The translations under genes and the position numbers were made by a program. Source: Rhododendron vialii (Eukaryota; Streptophyta; Magnoliopsida; Ericales; Ericaceae). Taken from it: a stretch of 64,000 nucleotides of DNA. The notes under the pieces are model-generated. The model searched no databases. It saw only the letters and a list, made by a program, of their open reading frames with translations, and was not told where the DNA came from. The DNA is taken from the NCBI RefSeq assembly GCF_030253575.1, contig NC_080563.1, positions 38,857,501-38,921,500 on the forward strand, in the 5' to 3' direction. Shown here piece after piece: positions 12,034 through 25,243 of this stretch (its first letter is position 1; each line of letters opens with the position of its first letter).

Positions 12034-12069
<36 letters not shown>
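12034..12069. repeat. (CT)n run in PABP leader
   Basis: About 17 CT units. Pyrimidine-rich runs are common in leaders of highly expressed plant genes; a role here is inference only. Confidence 0.9.
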
Positions 12070-12072
<3 letters not shown>

Positions 12073-12278
12073 GTCGGCGCTCGGATCTCCGACGTTTATC
12101 CCCGTTCTACCCTTCCCTCTCCTCTCCTATCCCCCAAAAACCAAACCCAAAAAATCGCCGAAAAAAATAAAATCACCGAGTATTAGTCGTGTTTCTGATT
12201 TTTGTCCCCCCCTTCTCTTTGTTTCACTCTCTAGGTTTAGGGTTTCATTACATTACCTAGAGGAGAGGGAAAGAAACC

Positions 12279-12322
12279 TGAAAAAAAAAAAGGTGAAAAA
12301 AAAGGAGAAAAAGAAAAAAGAG
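12279..12322 (+). promoter_or_regulatory. A-rich tract in PABP 5' leader (candidate autoregulatory site)
   Basis: In the last 70 leader bases adenine runs of 11, 8, 5 and 6 are separated by short G-containing spacers, ending about 25 bases before the ATG. A weaker A-rich stretch lies at 12136-12172. In animals PABP represses its own mRNA by binding such an A-rich leader (established). That the same happens here is inference from the sequence. Confidence 0.5.
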
Positions 12323-12346
12323 AGGTTTTTTTTTTTCTTCCTCGTG

Positions 12347-15300
12347 ATGGCGCAGATTCAGGTTCAGCATCAGACTCACGTGGCGGGGCCGAGCGGCGCG
12401 GCGGCGGCGGCCGCGGGCGGCGTTGCGAACCAGTTCGTGGCGACGTCGCTTTACGTCGGGGACTTGGACTCCAACGTGACCGATTCGCAGTTGTATGATT
12501 ATTTCAACCAGGTGGGCCAGGTCGTGTCGGTTAGGGTTTGTAGGGACTTGAGCACCCGTCGATCTCTGGGGTATGGATATGTCAACTACAGCAACCCTCA
12601 GGATGGTATGTGCTGTGGAACTATTGTTTTCTAGTTGTAGTGATTTGATTGGGCGTTATGGAATAATGTCGTTGTGATGGTGACTGATGTGAACCAAATT
12701 TTACTGCATTTATGTTTCCTTATTTGGTAAATTGGATTAATTCTAGATTTTGCCGCAAGAAAGAAATTTCTTGTGAATTCCCCTGTCCTGGCAGACAGAA
12801 ATTTCTTGTGAATTCCCCAGTTTCGGCGTGGATGGCTTGCCTTTGACCGGACCGGGGAGGGGATTAGCGGAGGAGCGGGTCAGCTGGCCCGAACACCCCA
12901 AACCAAAAAAGGAAAAAAAGAAGAAATTATGATGAATTGAATAGTATCATTGGGGGCACATTAGTGGAATTGGTAGTGAATCAATGGCTTATTAATATTG
13001 GTAATGTAGCCTCTTAGAGAAAAGTACCCGAAAATAGAACAATCTTTGCTTTTGTCACTTTGTTGTGTTTGTGCTCCAACACTACTTGGCATCTCCCCGA
13101 GCCCGGATACACAAAAATTAATTCTCAGTATAAAGCTAATGAGGTGGCCTATGATGAGTTACTTTTCATTGAACCAAACCAAACGGAGCTCAAGTCCCAA
13201 TCAATTGAGGTCGCCTACTTCAGTGCTTTTTCTCCATTGAGCTTTGTCGAGGGCAATGTGTTCCGTGATATCCAAGAAACCTAGGTCTGTTTAAACTTTA
13301 AACTATCACCTCTAAAGTCAATCTAAATGTCAGCTATATTAGGAAGAGGCTAATGTGCTTAGCCTTTTGCAAATCTTGTTGGTCTTGCGAAAATTAAATG
13401 CGGCTAGTTGTTTCTCCTATAGGCCTTTCTAATGAGCGTTTGGAGATGCTCTTATTGGTAATAGCAGATTCAGTCTGTTGGTTGGCAACTTCAACTGCAA
13501 AACCGTACATTGTTTTTGTCTTTGAACTATGAAAGGCAATTGTGGTCACATTTGCTTGGCTAAAGTATGATTAATGTGTCAAGTGTCTGTTGTTGGCAGC
13601 CGCAGTCTTCAAATGTAATTTTGGAGCCAATTCTAAGCATTATTTTGAAAAAGCTGTTGGCATGTTTTTGTGTAACTTGTATGCGATTAAAGGGAAGTCA
13701 TGGAATATGAGTTGAATCTTGGAACCATGGTATATTGTATTATTTTATCAGGTATTTAGTTTTATCTTTGCCTTAATGATTTACCATATGGATTTGAGTT
13801 AACTTAGCTCCCCTAGTTTCACAATTATGTGCATGCCATTTATTTTCTTGCTTTCGGCAGTGGTGGTTGTCTGTATTTTACGTTTTTGTCATTTGCATGC
13901 CCTTTACTAGCTGCTTATGCCTTGGTCTCTGACTAAGTGAATATAAATAGTTTTGAGCAGTAGTGAGCAGCGCAGAAAGCCTGAATGCATGACCAAAACA
14001 ATTTAAACCTATTCCAAATGTATGGCTAAAGCAATGCTATCGAGTATGTAATATAAACTATTTGTGCAGTTTGTTCAAGAAATTGAAGACTTCGACATTG
14101 CTGTATCAGTAAAAGAGTTGGTTAAAAAGATAAATGTGAGAACTAAATTTTGATAATCCTATTCCATACATATGGCTAAAGCAATGCTATCGAGTATGTA
14201 ATATAAACTATTTGTGCAGTTTGTTCAAGAAATTGAAGACTTTGACATTGCTGTATCAGTAAAAGAGTTAGTTAAAAAGATAAATGTCATAACTAAATTT
14301 TGATAATGTGAAGATTAAGATTATTTCCCCCCATAAGTGCTATGCAAAGACATAAATTAATGCAATTGAAGGGTCAAAACACAATGGATTTGATATATAT
14401 TTGAAATAATAAAAGAACTCACGATTCTGATTAAAAGTATCTACTAAATCCATCCTAGTTTGCAAGAACGAACCATTACATGACCATTGAGATATAGAGT
14501 TGGAAAGAAAAGTCGCTTTGGATTTCCATGTTCAGATACCGAACAATGTACGGCAATATTACATATAGACATAGTAGATTCATATTTCCAGTTCTGATAT
14601 TAGGTTCAGGTAGGTGAACTTTATATTGGCTGCCCGGGTTCCAGATTCCATTAGTTACCAGTAGCTTGTTTCTTTTCTTTCTAAAGGATCTGCTCTCTCA
14701 CACCTGTGCTTGTGGGCACATTAACATATCTGTTTCAATATATTGACGTTGTTGGTTAAATGTTATCACAGCGGCAAGGGCAATGGAAGAACTGAACTTC
14801 AGTCTGCTTAATGGCAAAACTATCAGGGTTATGTATTCGCATCGTGACCCGAGTGTTCGCAAGAGTGGTGCTGCAAATATATTTATCAAGGTATAAACCG
14901 TCATTTTCCTCTACTTTTTTGGCTGGCCCACACGTTTTGTACTTCTACTGCCTCCTTGAGTACAGATTAACAGCCATCTGCAATGGCTGTAGTTTGGTTT
15001 TTCGTGTACCAGTTGGAGAAATATTGCTTATAATGATTGAAGTAGATGTTTATCTTAATGATGGTCATGCGTATATATTGCACTTGCACTGACTTGATGT
15101 AGGGAGAACAGTTACTGAGGCTAGACGAGAGCTAATTCCTAGACAGTTTATATGTCTAGGTTTAATTGCTATCGGTTCTCTTTTGCTTTGGTTGGTTTGG
15201 GATCCTTTGCATGCTTTACTGTGATGAAGACACATGTAGCCGATGGTTGTAATTATCCAGATCCTCCATCTGTAATAAATTTCACATTAGAAATGAATCG

Positions 15301-18300
15301 TTACCGATATCTATAAAGGTAGACAGTATAATGAGTTGCTGTTCTCGTTTTGTACTTTTACTTTCAATAGGGTTAATTTTGTTTTATTATGCATGCATTG
15401 ATTCAACTATTTGTTTATAACTTGTGTGCAGAATTTGGATAAGGCAATTGACAATAAAGCACTCCACGATACTTTTTCCACCTTTGGAAACATTCTGTCT
15501 TGCAAGATAGCTACTGATCCTTCTGGCCAGTCTAAAGGCTACGGTTTCGTACAATTCGACAATGATGAATCTGCTCAGAATGCAATCGATAAATTGAATG
15601 GCATGCTCATCAATGACAAGCAAGTTTATGTGGGTCAATTTCTTAGGAAGCAAGAAAGAGAAACTGCCATAAGCAGAACAAAATTCAATAATATATACGT
15701 TAAAAATCTTGCAGAGTCAACCACTGAAGAAGATCTGGAGAAAATATTTGGCGAATATGGTACATTAACTAGTGTGGTAGTGATGAGAGATGGAAATGGT
15801 AAGTCCAAGTGTTTTGGCTTTGTCAACTTTGAAAATGCTGATGATGCTGCTAATGCTGTGGAGGCTCTGAATGGTAAGAAAGTTGATGAGAAGGAGTGGT
15901 ACGTTGGGAAAGCCCAAAAGAAATCTGAAAGAGAACTTGAACTGAAGAGTCAGTTCGAGCAGACTGCTAAGGAAGCAGTAGACAAATTTCAAGGGCTGAA
16001 TTTGTACGTCAAGAACTTGGATGACAGCATTGATGATGATAAACTTAAAGAATTGTTCTTGGAATTCGGAACAATTACTTCCTGCAAGGTATGATGAATA
16101 ATTCTTGCTGACTTATAGCTATATTGATACAGAAGAACAATAAAAAGAAAGGAAAGGAAAGAAAAACAAAACTCTCCTCTGGTGTTTTTGCAGCTCTTGG
16201 TATGATAGATGCATCCCTTTTCCCATTTTCACTATTTTGGGTGCATTTGTAGGTTATGCGTGATCCCAGTGGAGTTAGTAGAGGTTCAGGATTTGTTGCC
16301 TTCTCTACTCCTGAAGAAGCATCTCGTGCAGTAAGTCGATATTTGCGTGTATAATGAGTATTTTTCTCTATGCACTTGTTGATTCTACCTCTTCAATCTA
16401 CAGCTTGCAGAGATGAATGGTAAAATAGTTGTTAGCAAACCGCTCTACGTTGCTCTTGCCCAACGGAAGGAAGAGAGAAGAGCAAAGTTGCAGGTAACTG
16501 CAGTAGAAAATTTCCTTGATTCAACATGGACGACTATAACAGTTACGTAGTAGTAATCTACACTTAAATGGCATGCTATGTTCTTTTCATGAATTGTTTT
16601 GCTTCACCTAATCTGGGTGAAACTTGTGGTGACAATAACATTCTACTTGAATGGACACTTTTTTTTATTGGCTTCACCTTTTTCTGTGCCTATTATATAT
16701 ATCTTTGTTAGTAGGAACTGCAGTTGATTTCCCCTGATGGTAGGTTTTTGTGTTTTATTGGTCTTTGGGCCATTGTTCCCGACTTAGAAGTAACATCACA
16801 TTAACTCCAGAAGCACATAAATGATGTCGAAAATGTAGGCATCTAGGCGGAGGTGGATTTTTTGGTGGGAGTCCAATGCCGAGATTGGGTGTCAGTTGGA
16901 ATAATTGGAGCTTGACAAAAGCTCTTATTTCCTTCAGACATCATTTTTGGATCAGGATTTGAGGCAATACATTGTAAGTGGTGCAGGATTACAGTTGCAA
17001 AGACTTGTACCTTCATTGGACTTGGTTAATCCTGTGGCCTGTTTCAATTGCGGTGCTAATGCTGAGTAGTGAAAGTTGAAATTTGGTTCAACGTCCGTTT
17101 TCTTTTCCCATCCCCACCTCCTCCATGACCATTACAATCCTCTCTCTCCATCAGTCACTGCTGACTTTATAGTTTTTATATAGGACTATGTCTAGATTGT
17201 CACGTTTTTTGCATGAATTAGACATCTATATTGTTGTGCTTGGCCTTGTGCCTTCCATGTTGAATGTATATATAAGTTTAATGCAGGCACAGTTTTCCCA
17301 AATGCGTCCGGTAGCAATGGCACCGACTCTTGCTCCTCGTATGCCAATGTATCCCCCAGGTGCTCCAGGCCTTGGACAACAATTATTTTATGGGCAAGCA
17401 CCTCCTGCTATAATTCCTCCACCGGTACTTACTATTCGCAAACTTTTATTTGTTTATCTCTTTTTCTTTGTTTTTATGCTCGGTTCACAGTTTTCCTTAT
17501 CGTGTCCTACTGATCTAGTTGATTTACTATTCAAAATGGATGTCCCTTTGTTGCCTATGCATGTTCATGGTTTTCTCCAAAAAGTGCTTTTACCTAATGG
17601 AAAATTTCTACTGGTTACACATTAAATCTGATTTGAATGTCTTTAATTGGTCTAGTTGATGTCTCTTAGAGCAAGGTTGATTCTTATAGATTTTTTGAGA
17701 TTTGCTGGTCTTGTCATAGTGCACTGCTCTGTTTGCTCCATATGGCTTTTCTATTTTTGCTTCATCGCCCGTGACCATACAGGATGTCTTTATTACTACC
17801 TTAATGGGTTAAAGCTCAAACTACTGTGAATGCTATAATTTCTTCTTACACCTCTTTTGTAATGTCTTGTTTACCATACACATTTACCCTTGTTTTTTTG
17901 TGAACGTGTGGTTTTGTAAATTGTATTGCTAAATATAAAACTATCATGTCTCTCCATCATTTTCTTCATTGTAGAGCTCTTGTTCAGTTATGAGATTTTC
18001 ACATATTCCCAAGAATTTAATTAAGCCTGAAAAATACCATTCACGGTAATTCATCACTGCAGTTTTTATTTAAAATGATTTCATCAACTGTTTCCTTTGG
18101 GTTGGTTGTTTCATTTATGTCCATAAACATAAAAAAGATATACAAGGAAACAGAGAGAATTTCATTTATATTGATATACATACGAAAGTTATACAACGAA
18201 TAGAGAGAGAAGGAATACACCGGCCCAGCTCTCCCTCTTCAGTCTTCACGACTCTGGCCACACTCCCTGTCAATGACTCCAGCCATGAGCTCTTCCTTTG

Positions 18301-21300
18301 GGTTGGTTGATTCACCTTACCAGGGGCTACGCTACCCCGACAGCCATTGTTGAGTGAAGATAGAGAGAGATGGTTAAATTGATAAATCAACGTCACCGGA
18401 AATCGCCATCACCGGAGAACACCTTTTGTTTATGTGGATTGCTCCGATCGATCTGGTTTGGTTTCGAATTTGGGTGCAAGTCCCCGTCTAGGTTAGGAAC
18501 GCGTTCTTGTTGTGATTGGAACGCGTTTCCTTAGTGTGCCTTCCTCTAAAACGCAGAACCGCGTGTCCTGCTGAGAAACATCAGCCTTAATGGCGTTTCC
18601 TGCAACTAAGCTACAAACACTTCCTCTATATATGCACATACCCAATGTGGTGTAGGGTAAAACACCTTGTGAAAATAATCCTTATAAATAGTTCTAATGA
18701 CTATGTTGAATGATTACGAGTAACACTTAAGGTTGGTTGATTTATTGAATTTTTAGCGTGCGTTTTTCTTTTCCTATTTTCTCTTCCTCTATGGTTAATA
18801 AAATTACAATTGTCGTGGTAAGGTGGGGTTGGGGTAAAACATTAGGATCTTGTATGTTTTGGCATTGGTTAGGGTTTGAGTACCAGTAAATTCTTTGGGT
18901 TGATAACCACAAGACCCAGACCAAATGACCCTGTTGCCATCCCTATCTTCGTGCAAACGGAAAATACATGAAGCCTAGATGTCGTTCTAGCAGACAAGAT
19001 ATTACTTGAATCCACGAGTAGCCCTTGAAATCCACTGGGAAAAGAGATGGAAACTCTTGAATTAATATTGTTTTGAAAAAAAAGTTGATTTGCCCTTAGG
19101 CTGACAACCCTATTTATACTAGCTAATAGCTAAACCTAGACCCAACTTTTAGTCTTCCCTACACAAGACTCCTGGACTTTCCAACATCATAATTAATACA
19201 AGAAAAGACCTCTTAGGCTCCTAAGACTTCATACAAAGAACCTAAGTATTAGACTTCTCAAAGCTTAATTACAAAGTACTAAACAATAGAATTTTACAAG
19301 ACATTCTCAAACTCTTAAAAGGACAATTTCTCGAATCTTGTCCTACAACACGAGAGAGATACTTTTTTTCCAAATAGTGCTTCTATCAATCTTGCGAGAA
19401 ATGCACTATTCATTTGGGATTATGAAATAATTCGGATATATATTACAGCATAGATTTGCTCGAAATGTAGTGGGTCTTACATGATTAACATAGATGTGAA
19501 AATTATTTAAGCACAAGTACAACACATATTTTACATGGATCAGGTGCGTCATTTTATTGGTAACCATGAGATCAAAAATTCCAAGGCTACCAGTTGCGTA
19601 TTTCAAGTTTTGGTTGTCTTATTCTCCATCGAGCTTTTCCTTTCAGTGATGGTTTTTAACTTGTCTCTAGTGTTTGTTGTCTTGACAAAATTCATACTTT
19701 ATATATATATTTTTTAAAAGGTTTCAGCAGCTTTGCATGTTCTCTCATTAGACTTCTGTTTTTTTTTTTGTTTTTTAGGCTGGATTTGGTTACCAGCAGC
19801 AACTTGTTCCTGGAATGAGGCCAGGTGGGGCCCCTATGCCGAATTTCTTTTTACCGATGGTTCAGCAGGGTCAGCAGGGCCAGCGTCCTGGTGGCAGACG
19901 GGGAGCAGGTCCTATGCAACAAGCCCAGCAGCCTATGCAGTTGATGCAGCAGCAGGTCAGCTCCAAGGCTCAAATTTTCCATTATGTTTTGTTCCTGATC
20001 GACTGAAACGGATAGCTAATGATATAACGAAATTCCAGCTTTAGCAATGAAAGACAGAAAGACAACAAAGTAACGGAGTTGAAATCTAATTTACTAAACC
20101 ATGTTCGCTCCGTAATGTCATTTGCTTGTTCCTTTTTCCGAATCTGTGAATCAGTCTATAAGCTGAAATATGTTTGAGCATCATTTATTACAAATTTGGC
20201 TTGCATGCACTTAGATTGATTTAAGCCATGTTTCTAATTATTTATTGTTTCAAGTTTCCTCTTGTTGATTTCAACAAGTTTCCGATTTGATTCAAGTTCT
20301 ACGGTTTTTGAGACACCACCTAAATGAAAATTTGATCCTTTGAATGGTTCACGCCATATTCTTGTCTTTCATACCATTGGTCATTCCACCTAGGACAAGA
20401 TTATTAATTCTGGGCAATCTTTGTTTCAGATGCTTCCTAGAGGACGTGTCTATCGCTACCCACCTGGTCGCAATATGGGAGATGTTCCCATGCCTGGACT
20501 TGCTGGGGGCATGCTTTCTGTTCCATATGACATGGGTGGAATGCTTCCGCGCGATGCTGCTTTTGGACAGCCTATGCCAGTTCCGGCGTTGGCTACTGCC
20601 CTTGCAAATGCACCGCCTGATCAGCAGAGAACGGTATGCCATTTTCTGTAACATTTTTTCAAGCTATTTCCAATTAGTCTTCATAATTTATATGTATCCA
20701 AACATGTCATTCTTGAACTTGAAGCTGATGGGTGCTTGGTCTTAAATTGTGTGTAATGCATGATGTTCTTGCTTATGTCATTCTTAGGTTTAAATAAAAT
20801 AGATTAATCTTAAGATTTCAACAAATGGTAGTCATTCTTATCTCATTCTTAGTTTCAACCTAGTATTTGGTATTCTATTTAGCAAATTTTACCTTGCTAT
20901 TGAAATTTGTTTCTAATTGATTTTGTCTTCATTGAATGATATAGTTGATGTAGAAATAATGGGATTTCTATTCTGTTGAAAAATTTCCCAACTCCCTATA
21001 TAGAACATATAAAGTGTTATTAACAGAGGAATAAAGTGAGTTTCTGACAGACCCAAATGGAAAAGACAACAATAACAACATATAAGTACTATAAGTACCT
21101 GGGTGATTTGGTTACCAAGCAAAGAATGTAAAAGATGTTGCATTTTTGTCTATTAATTTTTTTTCACCCCTGCTTTCTGGTCTCACCCCTGCTGTCATCC
21201 TTTTGCCTAATGTTAAGCACTCAGATATTATTTACCGTACTTCAGAATGTGATTGACATTTGTTTCCTCTTTTTTTCTGGGTGGGTGGTATAGATGTTGG

Positions 21301-21539
21301 GTGAGAATCTGTATCCACTCGTGGATCAGCTGGAGCACGAACATGCAGCCAAGGTTACAGGCATGCTTCTGGAGATGGACCAGACTGAGGTTTTGCATTT
21401 GCTGGAATCGCCAGAGGCCTTGAAAGCAAAAGTTGCAGAGGCAATGGATGTCCTGAGGAATGTCTCTGCTCAGCAGCAGGCCAACAGTCCAGCTGACCAC
21501 CTGGCATCTTTGTCCCTCAATGACAACCTTGTTTCCTAA
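12347..21539 (+). CDS. Class II poly(A)-binding protein (9 exons)
   Basis: Exons are 12347-12605, 14772-14890, 15432-16088, 16253-16330, 16404-16493, 17287-17424, 19779-19955, 20430-20633 and 21294-21539. All introns are GT-AG and the frame holds throughout, giving 655 aa, the normal family length. There are four RRMs, starting near residues 34 (LYVGDL), 121 (IFIKNL), 214 (IYVKNL) and 317 (LYVKNL), with RNP1 motifs such as KGYGFVQF and KCFGFVNF. A proline/glutamine/methionine-rich linker covers about 402-555, and the C-terminal MLLE domain has KVTGMLLE at 594-601. It binds mRNA poly(A) tails in the cytoplasm and contacts eIF4G and PAM2-motif proteins (family knowledge). The sequence resembles Arabidopsis PAB2/PAB8; which orthologue is unclear. 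The alanine-rich N-terminus after MAQIQVQ is typical of the class. No lesion is seen. Confidence 0.95.
14008..14307. repeat. 150-base tandem duplication in PABP intron 1
   Basis: Two adjacent copies, 14008-14157 and 14158-14307, are nearly identical; both contain GGCTAAAGCAATGCTATCGA and GTATCAGTAAAAGAGTT. Few differences suggest a recent duplication. No coding content. Confidence 0.9.
18092..18309. mobile_element. Insertion with 17-base direct repeats in PABP intron 6
   Basis: TTCCTTTGGGTTGGTTG occurs at 18092-18108 and again at 18293-18309, enclosing 184 bases (18109-18292). Long perfect direct repeats of this size are the hallmark of target-primed retroposition, as for LINEs and SINEs. 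The insert reads best on the minus strand, ending in an A-containing tail (ATAAATGAAA). Its source family is not recognised. Confidence 0.55.
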
Positions 21540-23691
21540 ATGTGGTAGGTTGATTAAGATTAGTGACTGTGGTTTGGGTACAATTTAAAGCAAAGTTTCT
21601 TTATTGGTGAGTGCACTTTTCTTTTTCCATTTAGGATTTTGTATTCAACTTGTGTGTAGGATTTTAGAGTTTTGAACAATTTCCTTCTCTACCTTTGTCT
21701 TACATAATATTCTGATGATTTCTAGGATATTTGGAATTCTATGTTAAGGTGATGTCTCAGAAGATTTCAATAGGCATGCTTGCAGATTGCTTGTGGTGTG
21801 TGTTTTTCCTGCCTTTGCTAGTGTTTTTACTTTTTCCGGATTTGATTTTTGCACGCATTTCGCATTCGGAAACTGCTGCCAGTTTAGCTAACCTTAATAT
21901 GATAGCTTTGAATTGATTTCTCTGGAAGATATTCTGCCAAACCTTGGTTTTATTCATTTTCTTGTAGATATCTGTGTGGTATGAGTAGGTTTTTTGTTTG
22001 GATTTTTTGTTGGTGGTATCAGATCTGTTTCCATTTTAATGGACATGACATTTGTGGGGGCTTCTAATTGACCTGGTTGACAAATGAGTTTTGCTAGATG
22101 TATGCGTAAGTGTTGAGTGATGCTGTCACTGTTAGATACACTATTTTGTGGTGAGATTGCCCTTGGTACACTTTAAATTGCGTATGATGTTTTGTATGGC
22201 ATTGAATCTATGGGTGCTGAACTGGTTCTTCAGATGGACTTCTTCCATTTTACATTTGGATGAATCAATCAACTAGTGATGGCAATGAAGTGCCGTATTA
22301 CCTGCCCCGCCCCATTTAGGGGTATTTGAGGATACATTATAGGGGTTAGGGTATAGAGGACACCTGGCGCTGGTTAGGGTTTACTGTGTTGACCGGTGTT
22401 TGTACTTCATATAATCGGCTTGTGTTACTAATAGCTACTGGGTGGTCTTTGTCATATATGCCTAGAATCGTGATATCAGTAAGCAGTTAGTAAACATTTA
22501 CGTAAAAATATATCTTAATGTTACTGGGAAATCCTATGGGAAACTCATTTTATGTTTATAATTTCGTATGTTGTGTTTTGATGTCATTGTGACAAATTTA
22601 GGGTGAGATATGTAACTGAGGTGTGATAACTTTGTAACGAGAATGAAATTAGAATTAGATGTGTTCCGAGCATTGTTCATTTTGTAGTAAACACAACCAT
22701 TCCAACCATTCCTGGGATCTACTCATCCCAAATGTCAGATGCATTTATTTGCTATTTAACTGAGCTATTTTCAGATTTATGGGGTTTCCCATTGCAAGTG
22801 GTAGTTGTTTTGGTTGAATTATATTTTTGTACATAGAATGAATCGTCAGTGGTGCTGTTGGTTTTGTGACATCGGCCTCTGGGTTTGTGAAAGGGCATTC
22901 AAATCTCTGATGACAAAAGGTAATTGCTAACGCCGCGATAGGTTTGTTTAGTGCCACGACAATCATGCCTATATGACTCTTTTACCCTCAAGTTTGTATC
23001 TCTCTTTCTTTCCCTCACCACTTTCTATTGTCCACCACAGGGTCACCGACGACACCATTTATGAAACCAAATTAAATTTCGTGGCATTAGAAAGAACTAT
23101 CGTGGCATTAGCGCCAGCCTTACAAAATTTCATTTTCTCGTACTTTTGAGATTCGATGGGATTTAGTATAAGATTGGATTACGTTAGAACTGACGACTTG
23201 TTCATGTACTACGTATTAGCTTGTCTAGCTGAGGTAGGAGATCGTTCTCAATTCTCAGAAGGCAAAGACATGGATGAATAGGATTGTAAATTCTTCGTAC
23301 CCAGCCATGACCAGGAGTGAGGGTGGGTTTCTATTAAAAAGTTTGTCGGTAGCTTAAAGACGTTAGAAAAGTTGTTTCCGTTCAATAGACTTTTAGTTCA
23401 TGTTTGTGAGCAAAATGACCCGTCTCGAAATTTCTGTTTTCTGGATTTCAGCCCGTTTAATCAGTCTATACAATAAGGGAAACATACCTGAGTATTTAAC
23501 TCGAAATCTAAACCCTGTCTAAGCAATTTGAATTTCTTATTGCTTGGCCGAACTCCTCCCCTCCCCTTGTGTTGGTACTTTCCATCTTTATAGTCTTTGC
23601 CATTGTAATGCTCCAAACAGCACAAGGTAAACAGTTAGAGATCCACTGAAAACAATCTTCTCTCTATTCTCCACAAAATCCCCAATGGACA
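21540..23691. other. PABP 3' UTR and spacer
   Basis: No second gene is seen. The first few hundred bases are T-rich and probably hold the 3' UTR. Around 22925-23120 'GTGCCACGACA' and 'CGTGGCATTA' phrases recur in opposite senses, a weak sign of a degraded inverted-repeat element. The last 60 bases resemble the 5' leader of the BAHD genes. Confidence 0.4.
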
Positions 23692-25135
23692 ATGAACTCT
23701 CCAATTGTTTAAACCATCTCATAATGCTTCATCAAACCACAATATCCATCACAAGATGAGCCAAACCATCAACCAATCCACTTGGCCAGTTGGCCTCATG
23801 GGACCTAGCCATGCTCTCAACTCGAGTCAAACCATCCACCAATCCACTTGGCCAGTTGGCCTCATGGGACCTAGCCATGCTCTCAACTCATTACATCCAA
23901 AAGGGCCTTCTCTTCAACAAGCCCACCACTACAGCTAACCAAGAAAACCCTGTCCAATCTCTGCTAGAGAACCTCAAGGAGTCTGTGTCTCTCACCCTTG
24001 TTCATTTCTATCCCCTCGCCGGTTGACTCGCAACCCAGAAATAAGAGAACCCGCATTCTTACTCCTTGTGTATCGATTGCAACAATAGCCCCAGAGCAAA
24101 ATTTATCTATGCAACTGCGGATTTAATCATCTCTGACATTCTTTCGCCCGTTATGCTCCTTTAGTCGTTCATGTTTCAATCCTTCTTCGATCACAACAGG
24201 GCGGTTAATAACGATGGTCATACAATGTCATTGCTGTCAATTCAAGTCACGGAGTTAACAGATGGGATTTTCATTGGTAGTTCGATAAGCCACGTGGTGG
24301 TTGGAGGAACGTCGCATTGGCATTTCTTAGACATTTTGTCCAACAACTTTCGTGTACAAGAAAAGAGTCATGATATTTCTTGTCCTCCAATTCTTTCTCG
24401 GTGGTTTCCTAACGGGCACGCCCTGTTCTCAACCTCCCTTTCACTCACCACGTTCAGTTCATCAACAGATTTGAAGCTCCCCCACTTAGAGAGAGAGAGA
24501 ATCTTCCATTTATCGTCGAAATCCATTGCAAAACTCAAACCGAAAGCCAATTCGGAGTGCAACACAACCAGGATTTCTTCGTTCCAAGCTGTATCAGCGC
24601 TCGTCTGGAGGTGCGCTACGCGTGCTCGTGGTCTTCCTCGTGACCAAGAAACCAATTGCAGAATGGCTGCAAATAACTGAGAGGGCGAATGGTCCCGCCC
24701 TTGCCGAGTGAGTATTTCGGGAATTCAATGCAAATAGTGAATGCAAAAGCTGCAGCAGGGAAACTGCTCGAGCACGGATTTGGCTGGGCAACGTGGCGGG
24801 TGCATGAGGCGGTGTCAGGCCACTCTGACGCGGAGGTGCGGGAGTGGGTGGGGAGGTGGACGGAGGATCCGTTCAAATGCAACATGGGGCAGTTTTTTGA
24901 CCCGTTTAGCGTTATGATGGGGAGCTCGCCACGGTTTGGGATGTACGGGAATGAGTTTGGGATGGGAAAAGCGGTGGCGATTCGGAGTGGATATGCGAAT
25001 AAGTTTGACGGGAAAGTGACATCGTACCCTGGGTACGAAGGCGGCGGTAGCATAGATTTGGAGGTTTGCTTCTCGCCGGAGGCGATGAGGGGGATTGAAT
25101 CCGATGACGAGTTTATGGAAGCTGTGTGTGGATGA
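23692..25135 (+). pseudogene. BAHD acyltransferase pseudogene (copy 1)
   Basis: The whole length matches the intact BAHD copies downstream, but the frame is interrupted by several stops and frameshifts: the first is only about seven codons after the ATG, and later ones fall in the LAGR-like region and after MAANN. A 66-base in-frame tandem duplication (about 23765-23896) repeats the segment corresponding to LASWDLAMLS. The catalytic HXXXD motif reads HVVVG, so the aspartate is gone. The C-terminal part is well kept, with EFGMG and the DGKVTSYPGYEGGGS block. Its C-terminal half (FFDPFS, MMGSSPRF, MYGNEFGMG) is closest to copy 7. It is the first of the array, on the same strand. Loss of function looks certain. 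Confidence 0.9.
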
Positions 25136-25187
25136 TCTGATCAAGTTCATTCATGGTAGAATATTTGTGTACGTATGTATGAATAAT

Positions 25188-25243
25188 ACTCCCTCCGTCC
25201 TCATGAATAGTCCATGCTGAAACTATCATTTAGGACGGAGAAA
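25188..25243. repeat. Truncated Stowaway-like ends
   Basis: ACTCCCTCCGTCCTCATGAA is followed 35 bases later by TTAGGACGGAGAAA, an inverted match of the Stowaway terminus. The very short spacing suggests an internally deleted MITE. Confidence 0.45.
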
